Shown: piece by piece, positions 1 through 14,392 of the stretch
How the letters are laid out: each line of letters opens with the position of its first letter
Position numbering within the stretch: position 1 is the first letter of the stretch
Assembly: GCA_026002695.1 (NCBI GenBank)
Contig: BOCB01000034.1
Location: 1 to 17,062, forward strand
Direction of reading: 5' to 3'
Length of the DNA stretch: 17,062 nt
Source: Synergistales bacterium
GTDB lineage: Bacteria > Synergistota > Synergistia > Synergistales > Synergistaceae
Made by a program: the position numbers and the translations under genes
The notes under the pieces: model-generated
The model's database searches: none
What the model saw: the letters and a program-made list of their open reading frames with translations, nothing else
What the model was told of the DNA's origin: nothing

Positions 1-109
1 ACGCAGACCGAGGCGAGAGCGGCCGCTTCCGGCCCGACGTCCGTATCCGTCGGAGGGCGGACGCAGATACTCTGGTTCGACCTGCCGGGCATTATAATAG
101 ACCTCGCCG
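1..109. repeat. Inverted duplicate of 1812-1920 (probable chimeric end)
   Basis: Bases 1-109 are an exact reverse complement of 1812-1920, which lie inside the uncharacterised gene at 1387-2871. The match stops at base 109/110, where the sequence passes into tyrS. The native tyrS codons for Asn-Gly-Glu and the duplicated copy share the bases CGGCGAG, so the junction appears to sit on a short microhomology. Read on the minus strand, tyrS runs without a stop into the copy and encodes nonsense from there. Inverted joins of this type, with partners less than 2 kb apart and microhomology, are typical of multiple-displacement-amplification chimeras or assembly ends. A true genomic rearrangement is less likely but is not excluded by sequence alone. 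Confidence 0.9.
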
Positions 110-1272
110 TTCAGATAGATGCCGCCCTCTTTGATTTTGCGCCTCGCCTCTCCTTTTGACGCGCAGCCGCCGGAGGCAACGAGACCGTCAACGAGCGGAT
201 AAGGGAGCGGGGACTCGACGCGCCCCGTCGGTATTTCGCCGGCGAGGGTGTCGAGCAGGTCTGACGATGCGGAACGAACCTCCGTCTCACCGAAGAGGAT
301 GGAACTCGCGCCTCGCGCTCTTTCGGCGGCGTCCGAACCGTGTACTCGGCAGGTCATCTCCCACGCGAGGAGGCGCTGCGCCTCGCGCCGTTCGGGGCGC
401 TGTTCATGCGCGGCCATGAGCGCAACTATCTCGCCAAGGGAGGAGAACGAGTACATCCTGTGAAGTTTAGCTATGTCGCGGTCATCTGTGTTTACCCAGA
501 ATTGATAGAACTTGTACGGGCTGGTTTTTTGGGGATCCAAATAAACCGCGCCCTCCTCGGACTTACCGAACTTCTGCCCGCTTGCCGCCAAGAGCAGCGA
601 GAAGGTTATGCCGTATGCCTGCCCCGCGCTGCGCTTGCGGATAAGGTCAATGCCGCCTATGATGTTCACCTGCTGGTCGTTGCCGCCCATTTGCAGGGAG
701 CAGTCAAGCGCGTTGTACATATGGTCGAAGTCGTGCGCCTGGAGCAGAAGGTAGGCAAGCTCGGTGAAGGTTATGGTCTTCTCCGGGTCGTCGATGCGGT
801 TGCGCACGTATTCGCGGTTTATCAGGAAGCTGACCGGGAAGTACTTGCCGGTGTCGCGCAGGAACTCGATGAAGTTTATCTTAGAGAGCCAGTCATAGTT
901 ATTGACCAGTATCGCCGAATTGGCTCCGCAGTCGAAGTCCAAGAATAGGGCGAGCTGTTTTTTTATGCGCTCTACATTATGCGCTACCTGATCGACCGAG
1001 AGAAGCTGACGCTCCTTCACCTTGCCGGACGGATCGCCTATCAAGCCGGTACCGCCGCCCGCAAGCGCTATCGGTCTGTGCCCCAGTTTTTGCAGCCAGG
1101 CGAGCCCCATTATCGGCACCATGTTACCTACGTGAAGGCTGTCGGCGCTCGGATCAAAACCGACATAGCCCGTCACCATCTCATCAGTCATCTTTTTACC
1201 GAGCTCGTCGGGGTGACTGCACCACTCAACGAACCCGCGCCCGGACATTATCTCGTAAAAATTTTGCGGCAT
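103..1272 (-). CDS. tyrS: Tyrosyl-tRNA synthetase, C-terminus cut by chimeric junction
   Basis: This class I aminoacyl-tRNA synthetase charges tRNA-Tyr with tyrosine in the cytoplasm. About 390 residues are readable. The HIGH-type motif is HVGN at residues 47-50 after GFDPSADSL, and the KMSKS-type motif is KFGKS at 234-238; both forms are typical of bacterial TyrRS. Residues around 350-390 are the start of the C-terminal S4 RNA-binding domain (SKGEARRKIKEGGIYLNGE). The frame then enters the inverted copy at 1-109, so roughly the last 10-35 residues of a 400-425-residue protein are missing. The ATG at 1272 is preceded by GGGGAGA (1281-1287), 8 nt upstream; no other start has an equally good site. 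It lies 114 bp downstream of the uncharacterised gene at 1387-2871 on the same strand, with hairpins between. The truncation is probably technical, not a real pseudogene. Confidence 0.93.
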
Positions 1273-1280
1273 CAAATAAG

Positions 1281-1287
1281 TCTCCCC
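1281..1287 (-). promoter_or_regulatory. tyrS ribosome binding site
   Basis: GGGGAGA on the minus strand, 8 nt before the ATG at 1272. It fixes the start of tyrS ahead of the internal Met-9 codon. Confidence 0.7.
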
Positions 1288-1318
1288 AAATTAAATTAAA
1301 AAATAAAATCCAAACCGT

Positions 1319-1363
1319 GGAGGCTGCTCGCCCCCGCACTCCTTGCAAGGGTTGTCACCCTTG
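1319..1363 (-). repeat. Intergenic double hairpin, possible dispersed palindromic repeat
   Basis: The 114-bp gap between the stop at 1387 and tyrS holds two neighbouring hairpins. One is perfect: CAAGGGT, a 4-nt loop and ACCCTTG at 1346-1363. The other, read on the minus strand, pairs GGGGGC (1330-1335) with GCCTCC (1319-1324) around GAGCA with one G-U pair. A T-rich stretch on the minus strand (1291-1308) follows after about ten bases, so the second hairpin could act as a weak terminator for the upstream gene or an attenuator for tyrS. The overall look (CTTGCAAGG, then GGGGGCGAGCAGCC) resembles small intergenic repeats dispersed in many bacterial genomes, but only one copy is present in the window. 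Function is undecided. Confidence 0.4.
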
Positions 1364-1386
1364 ACCCTGTTTATAAATCAAAAACT

Positions 1387-2871
1387 TTAATTCCAGACTA
1401 TTCGCCCCGTCTCCGGCGTGTCCCACATAACCAAGACGGAGCCGAGCTTGGAGAGAACGTCGCGCATACTGTCCACCGCTTCATCTTCCGCCGAAGATTC
1501 CTCGTCCTCGTAGAACATATCCTTTACAGACGGCATATCCGACAGCAACGTAGCGAGTTTAGGCATATCCACGAAGAGCCACGCCGCGCAGTCCTTGAGC
1601 GACGCGAGCCGCTGCTTCATCTTATCGTTCTGCGGGCTGTCGGGTTGAGTTATGCCTATTATGGCTTTCTTCTCGTTGGCCGCCGCCGTTACGGTAAAGG
1701 GCAAGTCGGTAGTGCCGCCCCATTCGTAGCCGTCGACCGGCCTCGGCGACGCGCCCATGAACGTATCGGCCCAGAAGCGCTCGACAACTTTACGAGCCAC
1801 GTCTCCCCTGTCGGCGAGGTCTATTATAATGCCCGGCAGGTCGAACCAGAGTATCTGCGTCCGCCCTCCGACGGATACGGACGTCGGGCCGGAAGCGGCC
1901 GCTCTCGCCTCGGTCTGCGTGAGGCCGATCTTTATAAGGTAATCAATGAGCGCCCTCACTATCTGCGGAGCGTTCTGCGCGGCAGCGGACATATCCGGAA
2001 GATTTATGCCGAACGCCGTTATCAGCGGATCAGGTATGAACATTTCGGCGTTCTTCCAGTCAAAACCCCTCAATTCCGACATGAACGCCCCTTCGAGGTA
2101 ATGCTCCATACCGAAAACGCGCCACGCGGCCTCACCCTCCTTCTCGAAGGGATGCCACGCCGCCTCTGCGGACAGCAACGCCTCGCCCCTGTCGGAACCC
2201 GTCCCTGAGAGAACGCCCGCGAGTATGCCGCCGTCGGATATGAGAAGGTGCCCTTCCCATTTTTTCTCCACAGTCCATTTGCGGGAGATGCCCTTATCCT
2301 TGCCGGACAGGATGCCTTTGACTCTTTCAATGTCGGACGCGGTGTCAGCTACGAAGGCGAGGCTGCCCGCGACGGCAATGTACATGGACGACGCCGTGTC
2401 AGCGGCGCTTATTTGTACAACTCCGTCAGTGATGGTTAGCGATGGATCCGTTAAGTATCCTGTCCATGAATGCGGCAGCGAGCCTCTCTCAAGCGTCTTG
2501 GCATCGTCGGCGGCAAGACGGAGGACGCCGTACATGGCAAGCCCTTCATCCCTCTCGGTTACGACAACAGCACTGTCGCTCTCAGAGAATACGGGGCTGA
2601 TGGCGCTTATCGGAGACGTTCCGGACGGCAAAACGGTCGCGCTGTCCGCGAAGAGCCTGAATATCCCAAGCGGAAACGCGCCCTTGCCGGAGCTTATCAC
2701 GAGCGACGGAGCCGCCTCGCTCGGCGGAGGAAGCTGTTCGAGCAGTCCCCTCCGCTCCCCTCGGACGGTAAAAACCGTTACTGCCGCTATAACGGCGGCA
2801 ATGACGACAAAGATTGTGAAATACTTCAGGTACTCACCGAAGTTACGCTGTTCAAAACAATGGATATTCAT
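1387..2871 (-). CDS. Uncharacterised membrane-anchored extracytoplasmic protein (494 aa)
   Basis: I do not recognise this family. The protein begins with about 16 polar residues, then one strong hydrophobic segment at residues 17-36, then a charged stop-transfer-like stretch (RGERRG). The remaining roughly 455 residues are soluble and rich in Ser, Ala, Asp and Gly with no further membrane segment. This predicts a single-pass protein with an N-in topology and a large domain outside the membrane. No catalytic motif is evident. A very acidic stretch (DEESSAEDEAVD) lies near residue 460, and Cys is almost absent. The ATG at 2871 has AGGAGA (2882-2887) 10 nt upstream. It is separated by 235 bp and a terminator from the solute-binding-protein gene, so it is probably transcribed on its own; CTGACA at 2982-2987 is the best but weak -35 candidate. 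The general shape recalls DUF3352-like surface proteins, but that is only an impression. Confidence 0.85.
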   Translation of the reverse strand: MNIHCFEQRNFGEYLKYFTIFVVIAAVIAAVTVFTVRGERRGLLEQLPPPSEAAPSLVISSGKGAFPLGIFRLFADSATVLPSGTSPISAISPVFSESDSAVVVTERDEGLAMYGVLRLAADDAKTLERGSLPHSWTGYLTDPSLTITDGVVQISAADTASSMYIAVAGSLAFVADTASDIERVKGILSGKDKGISRKWTVEKKWEGHLLISDGGILAGVLSGTGSDRGEALLSAEAAWHPFEKEGEAAWRVFGMEHYLEGAFMSELRGFDWKNAEMFIPDPLITAFGINLPDMSAAAQNAPQIVRALIDYLIKIGLTQTEARAAASGPTSVSVGGRTQILWFDLPGIIIDLADRGDVARKVVERFWADTFMGASPRPVDGYEWGGTTDLPFTVTAAANEKKAIIGITQPDSPQNDKMKQRLASLKDCAAWLFVDMPKLATLLSDMPSVKDMFYEDEESSAEDEAVDSMRDVLSKLGSVLVMWDTPETGRIVWN

Positions 2872-2881
2872 CTTGCCGCGT

Positions 2882-2887
2882 TCTCCT
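2882..2887 (-). promoter_or_regulatory. Ribosome binding site of the 494-aa protein gene
   Basis: AGGAGA on the minus strand, 10 nt before the ATG at 2871. Confidence 0.65.
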
Positions 2888-3007
2888 GCTGATGAAGAAA
2901 CTTTGGGTAAATTTGAGAAACGAACAACGCTGCTGCGCCTCCCTGTAATATAAAAATAAAGCTATGGAAACACTGATTTATTGTCAGCATCTATTAAGCA
3001 TAACGAT

Positions 3008-3028
3008 AAAAACTGATTTCTTAATCAG
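3008..3028 (-). terminator. Rho-independent terminator after the solute-binding protein gene
   Basis: On the minus strand CTGATT (3028-3023), loop AAGA and AATCAG (3018-3013) form a perfect 6-bp stem, followed directly by TTTTT (3012-3008). An outer GAGCT/AGCTC pair lies just upstream. It sits about 80 bp past the stop at 3107. A separate run of eight T lies at about 3085-3092 but has no obvious stem. The low-GC stem makes it a modest terminator. Confidence 0.6.
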
Positions 3029-3106
3029 AGCTCCCCTTATTATTTTAGCTCATAAGCGCGAAATAATACAGAAGGCAGGCAAAAAAAATAACAATCTCTT
3101 ATTTAT

Positions 3107-4069
3107 TTAACGCAGAGCTTCCCGCAGAGACACGGCGTTCCGAGTCATAAGGTCGAGATAGCTGACGCCGTTCTCGAAGTCGGCCTTCGATATGTTATGG
3201 CATGAGTGCAGCAGCAGTACCTTCGCGCCCGTTGCCTCGCTGATCGCGCGAGCCATCTTTTCGCTGGCGAGCTCAATGTGAAATACGACCGGGATTCGCG
3301 AGGCGTTTATCTTATCGATGAGGAACTTCAATGTCGCGGCGCTCGCCTCGGTCTCCGCCGAACATCCCGGAAACGCGGCGAAGTAATCAAGCCCGTAGGC
3401 GTCCGCGAAATACCTGAACGGGAATCGGTCGCCGAATACGATAGTCCTTCTCTTTGCCCCATCTACTGCGCGTTCAAATCCCTTGTCCAATTCGTCCAAC
3501 TTTGCCGTATACTCCGCCGCGTTTTGCCGGTAGGTGTCCGCGTTTGCGGCGTCCGTCTCACAGAACGCGTCCGTGATCTTCCGCACAATCAGCTCCGCGT
3601 TCTTCGGCGATGTCCAGACGTGTTCGTCGTACTCAGGTGAATCCGCTTCGCTGCCGCGGCGCTCCTCTTCCTTCTCCATGCCCTCGGCTATCTTCTCCTC
3701 GACCGGAGATACGCAGTCCATCAGGGTTATAATCCTCATCCTGCTCGTATCGACGGCTTTCAGAATCTCGCCGACCCATTTGTCCGACTCGCCGCCCACA
3801 TATATGAATACGTCGCACTTCTGGATTTTAATAATATCTTGCGGCGTCGGCTCGAACGAGTGCGTCTCGGAGCCCGGCGGCAGAAGCATGGAGACGTCGG
3901 CCTTATTGCCGGCGATAACGCGCGCGAAATCATACGGCGCGAAAATAGTGGAGACGACCCGCATAACGGCCGGATTATCCGAAGCCTTTTTAGCGCCGTG
4001 GGTGTTTGCGGCGAGGAGAAGGACTATGAGTATGGCAAGTACAATGAGGGGTATTATCAGACGCTTCAT
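3107..4069 (-). CDS. ZnuA/TroA-family metal ABC transporter substrate-binding protein
   Basis: Cluster A-I solute-binding protein that captures Zn2+ (or Mn2+) outside the membrane and delivers it to an ABC permease. The 320 residues begin with MKR and a long hydrophobic signal (residues 4-20). No lipobox Cys is seen, so it is either cleaved after ANTHGA or stays as an uncleaved anchor. Metal-ligand motifs are GSETHSFEPTP with His-70 and DEHVWTSP with His-150. An acidic, Glu-rich loop at about 122-149 precedes the second His, as in ZnuA. The position of the usual third His reads FGDRFPFRY (212-220), and HSCHN (288-292) offers further His, so the ligand set seems to be a variant. The ATG at 4069 has AAAGGAGA (4080-4087) 10 nt upstream. 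No permease or ATPase gene is adjacent, so this is an orphan binding protein, or its partners lie elsewhere. Metal specificity cannot be told from sequence. Confidence 0.9.
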   Translation of the reverse strand: MKRLIIPLIVLAILIVLLLAANTHGAKKASDNPAVMRVVSTIFAPYDFARVIAGNKADVSMLLPPGSETHSFEPTPQDIIKIQKCDVFIYVGGESDKWVGEILKAVDTSRMRIITLMDCVSPVEEKIAEGMEKEEERRGSEADSPEYDEHVWTSPKNAELIVRKITDAFCETDAANADTYRQNAAEYTAKLDELDKGFERAVDGAKRRTIVFGDRFPFRYFADAYGLDYFAAFPGCSAETEASAATLKFLIDKINASRIPVVFHIELASEKMARAISEATGAKVLLLHSCHNISKADFENGVSYLDLMTRNAVSLREALR

Positions 4070-4079
4070 AATCTAACCA

Positions 4080-4087
4080 TCTCCTTT
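4080..4087 (-). promoter_or_regulatory. Ribosome binding site of the metal-binding protein gene
   Basis: AAAGGAGA on the minus strand, 10 nt before the ATG at 4069. Confidence 0.65.
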
Positions 4088-4096
4088 TACGTTTAG

Positions 4097-4130
4097 CGGG
4101 GGCGACATCCCCGGTCGGCGGCCGCCCCCG
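4097..4130 (-). other. GC-rich hairpin between rpoC and the metal-binding protein gene
   Basis: CGGGGGCG (4097-4104) and CGCCCCCG (4123-4130) form a perfect 8-bp stem around an 18-nt GC-rich loop. A second inverted pair, GCGGAAG (4165-4171) with CTTCCGC (4191-4197), lies directly after the rpoC stop. Neither is followed by a T-run on the minus strand, so a classical intrinsic terminator is not shown. They could limit read-through from rpoBC or protect the mRNA 3' end. No clear separate promoter for the downstream gene is visible in this 132-bp gap. Confidence 0.45.
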
Positions 4131-4201
4131 TATGACTTTTGAAAATCGGTTCACTGTCTTTACCGCGGAAGAGGCGAACCGCGGCCGCCCCTTCCGCCGC
4201 A

Positions 4202-12963
<8,762 letters not shown>

Positions 12964-12970
12964 CAAGAAT

Positions 12971-12976
12971 ACCTCC
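12971..12976 (-). promoter_or_regulatory. rpoB ribosome binding site that decides a TTG start
   Basis: GGAGGT on the minus strand, 7 nt before TTG at 12963; the adjacent TTG at 12966 would leave only 4 nt. Together with the promoter position this rules out the ATG at 13062. Confidence 0.8.
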
Positions 12977-13052
12977 CTAAAAACAAAAAAATATCCCCTA
13001 TCCGCAATAAATGGACGCAAACATACGCCCAAAACGCGATAGACGTTTAGTG

Positions 13053-13081
13053 ATAATATCAAATTTTGGAGATGATGTCAA
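13053..13081 (-). promoter_or_regulatory. Sigma-70 promoter of rpoBC
   Basis: On the minus strand TTGACA (13081-13076) is followed by a 17-bp spacer and TATTAT (13058-13053), so the -35 is perfect and the -10 matches 5 of 6. Upstream is an A/T-rich tract with T- and A-runs (13088-13110) that could serve as an UP element. The expected transcription start is near 13046, giving a leader of about 80 nt before the TTG start of rpoB. Confidence 0.85.
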
Positions 13082-13122
13082 ATTTCCGGGGTAAAAACCG
13101 GAAGAATTTTTCGCGAGCCCCC

Positions 13123-13152
13123 CTTACACAATTTTCAATCATGTGGTATAAA
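13123..13152 (+). promoter_or_regulatory. Possible tyrA promoter
   Basis: CTTACA (13123-13128, 4 of 6 matches to TTGACA), an 18-bp spacer and TATAAA (13147-13152). It diverges from the rpoB promoter about 40 bp away. The start point would be near 13159, some 47 nt before the tyrA ATG. Confidence 0.5.
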
Positions 13153-13162
13153 TTCTCTCGTC

Positions 13163-13190
13163 GATGCCGGTTCGGCGTCGGGTTATTTTT
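13163..13190 (+). terminator. Terminator-like hairpin in the tyrA leader
   Basis: GATGCCG (13163-13169), loop GTT and CGGCGTC (13173-13179) form a 7-bp stem with one G-T pair, followed by GGG and TTATTTTT (13183-13190). The Shine-Dalgarno sequence begins at the next base. It could attenuate tyrA or stabilise the 5' end; no leader peptide or alternative antiterminator pairing is evident in the short leader. Confidence 0.4.
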
Positions 13191-13196
13191 AAGGGG
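13191..13196 (+). promoter_or_regulatory. tyrA ribosome binding site
   Basis: AAGGGG, 9 nt before the ATG at 13206. It supports this start against the in-frame ATG at 13164, which lies inside the leader hairpin. Confidence 0.6.
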
Positions 13197-13205
13197 ATTG
13201 ACAAA

Positions 13206-14033
13206 ATGAAAATTGCCATCGCGGGCCTTGGGCTTATCGGAGGTTCGTTCGCCAAGGCGATCGCCTCAAAGACGCGTCACCATATCATTGGGTATGACAT
13301 ATCGCGGGATGTAGCTCGCCGGGCTTACGAAAGCGGGCTGATCGACGACTCCGGGCTGGATAAATTCTCCGAGGCGGACATTGTTCTCGCCGCGCTGTAC
13401 CCCGGAACGGCGGCCGAGTTCCTGAAATCGAACCGCTCGAAATTCAAGCGCGGAGCGATCGTAATCGACCTGTGCGGAGTTAAGCGCTTCGTCGTCGGCG
13501 AGGTGCGCGAACTTTTCAGCGACGTCACCTACATCGGCGGTCACCCGATGGCCGGGCGCGAACTCAGCGGTTTCGGCGCGTCCGTAGCGGATTTGTACGA
13601 GGGCGCGAGCATGATTCTTACGCCAGACGACTCGACCGACCCGGAGGCGCTGAAAACCGCGTCGAACTTCTTCCTGTCGCTGGGCTTCGCGAAGATTATG
13701 ATAACGACTCCGGAACACCACGACGAGATGATCGCGTTTACCTCTCAGATGGCTCATATCGTCTCAAGCGCGTATGTTCAGAATCCGGTTGTGGATAATT
13801 TCGACGGATTTTCCGCCGGAAGTTTCGCCGATATGACGAGGGTAGCCAAACTCGACGAGAATATGTGGACGGAGTTGTTTATGCTCAACCGCGACCACCT
13901 TACCGAGCAGCTGGACATTTTCATCGGCAACTTAACCCGCTTCCGCAAGTACATCTCCGAGGGCGACAGCGAACCTCTCCGCGAGATGCTCCGCGACGGC
14001 CGCGAAATAAAGGAACGCCTGACGAAAAAATAG
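13206..14033 (+). CDS. tyrA: Prephenate dehydrogenase
   Basis: Converts prephenate to 4-hydroxyphenylpyruvate by NAD+-dependent oxidative decarboxylation in tyrosine biosynthesis, in the cytoplasm. The 275-residue protein opens with the Rossmann motif GLGLIGGS (7-14). Asp-31 at the end of the second strand (GYDIS) points to NAD+ over NADP+. GGHPMAGRE (111-119) contains the conserved His-113, and QMAHIVSSAY (181-190) has the second active-site His-184. The C-terminal helical dimerisation domain includes DENMWTELF. The length fits a single-domain enzyme: there is no fused chorismate mutase, and no C-terminal ACT domain for tyrosine feedback. The ATG at 13206 is chosen because of AAGGGG 9 nt upstream; starting at 13164 would add 14 residues before the Rossmann strand. 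It is the last housekeeping gene before the A+T-rich segment. Confidence 0.93.
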   Translation: MKIAIAGLGLIGGSFAKAIASKTRHHIIGYDISRDVARRAYESGLIDDSGLDKFSEADIVLAALYPGTAAEFLKSNRSKFKRGAIVIDLCGVKRFVVGEVRELFSDVTYIGGHPMAGRELSGFGASVADLYEGASMILTPDDSTDPEALKTASNFFLSLGFAKIMITTPEHHDEMIAFTSQMAHIVSSAYVQNPVVDNFDGFSAGSFADMTRVAKLDENMWTELFMLNRDHLTEQLDIFIGNLTRFRKYISEGDSEPLREMLRDGREIKERLTKK

Positions 14034-14050
14034 AGGTGAAAATGGAACAC

Positions 14051-14069
14051 GGGCGGCAGAATGCCGCCC
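14051..14069 (+). terminator. tyrA 3' hairpin lacking a T-tail
   Basis: GGGCGGC (14051-14057), loop AGAAT and GCCGCCC (14063-14069) form a perfect 7-bp stem, 17 bp after the tyrA stop. The following bases are CTAAAAAG and not a T-run, and foreign-looking sequence starts right there. The hairpin could be a terminator whose tail was replaced when the downstream DNA was joined. Confidence 0.5.
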
Positions 14070-14073
14070 CTAA

Positions 14074-14274
14074 AAAGTAGATGACCGCAAAGAAAAAGAA
14101 TTCGCGAAAATATGTGACAGCCTTGGCTTAACTGTATCGTCAGCCATCAACATTTTTATACAGCAGGTAATCAACCATAGAGGACTTCCTTTTGATTGGT
14201 TAGATAGAGCTCTGGCTCAAGCCCGAAATGGCGAGTTTCACATTCTGACAGAGGATGAGCTCAATGCCTTTTGA
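14074..14274 (+). pseudogene. RelB/DinJ-family antitoxin remnant, N-terminus missing
   Basis: The reading frame at 14074-14274 encodes about 66 residues in the pattern of RelB/DinJ antitoxins: VDDRKEKEFAKICDSLGLT, then VSSAINIFIQQVINHRGLPF and a C-terminal toxin-binding tail ending in EDELNAF. Family members begin with about six further residues and a Met before the V(D/E)D strand. Here a TAA (14071-14073) stands just before the homologous part and no ATG, GTG or TTG start exists in frame upstream of the conserved helix. The ribbon of the ribbon-helix-helix DNA-binding fold is therefore cut. An ATG at 14081 is in another frame and stops quickly. The toxin start overlaps its 3' end as in intact pairs. 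The family call is from recognition of the motif only. Confidence 0.75.
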
Positions 14275-14392
14275 TTTGAAATTCGTGAATAATGCTTGGG
14301 AAGAATATCAGGAAGCTTCCCCCACTCATTTTTCGCTATTTAGATTGACGGTTTTGTCAGATATTGAATTTCTGACACCTCTACTGTTTTAA
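14264..14392 (+). pseudogene. YoeB/Txe-like toxin fragment, only the first ~16 codons homologous
   Basis: The ATG at 14264 overlaps the antitoxin stop by 11 nt, the usual layout of RelB/YoeB-type pairs. The first residues, MPFDLKFVNNAWEEYQ, look like the N-terminus of YoeB/Txe mRNA interferases, in which a Trp and a Tyr follow a short beta strand. After about residue 16 (near 14312) the resemblance ends, and the frame runs to a TAA at 14390-14392 while crossing antisense over the 3' end of the RES gene. The catalytic C-terminal part (Glu, Arg, His, Tyr of YoeB) is absent, so no activity is expected. The evidence is short, so the family call is moderate. Confidence 0.5.

Larger units (their letters stand above)
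14034..14339. other. Convergent intergenic region, tyrA to RES gene
   Basis: These 306 bp between two convergent genes hold the tyrA 3' hairpin and the truncated toxin-antitoxin remnant. Near the RES gene end there is a weak inverted pair, GGGAAG (14298-14303) with CTTCCC (14316-14321), containing GGAAGCTTCC. It may serve as a weak terminator for the minus-strand operon, but no T-run follows. Base composition shifts from GC-rich to AT-rich within this region. Confidence 0.6.

Noticed and set aside
340..948. 202-codon plus-strand open frame over tyrS
   Set aside because: The minus strand encodes clear TyrRS motifs (HVGN, KFGKS) across it.
1273..1386. T-box riboswitch upstream of tyrS
   Set aside because: The sequence AGGGTGACAACCC only superficially recalls the T-box AGGGTGG-ACCGCG motif; it is half of a simple palindrome, and the gap is far too short for stem I with a specifier loop.
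1645..2208. Plus-strand frame that shares sequence with the window's first bases
   Set aside because: It is the antisense of the uncharacterised gene; the apparent similarity to the start of the window is only the inverted duplication.
13029..13062. ATG at 13062 as the rpoB start
   Set aside because: It lies upstream of the -10 element and without a ribosome site; the TTG at 12963 has both correct position and GGAGGT.
13164..13205. ATG at 13164 as the tyrA start
   Set aside because: It is inside the leader hairpin and lacks a ribosome site; the ATG at 13206 directly starts the Rossmann strand.
14042..14080. 12-codon frame MEHGRQNAAPKK after tyrA
   Set aside because: It is made of the tyrA 3' hairpin itself; no independent support.
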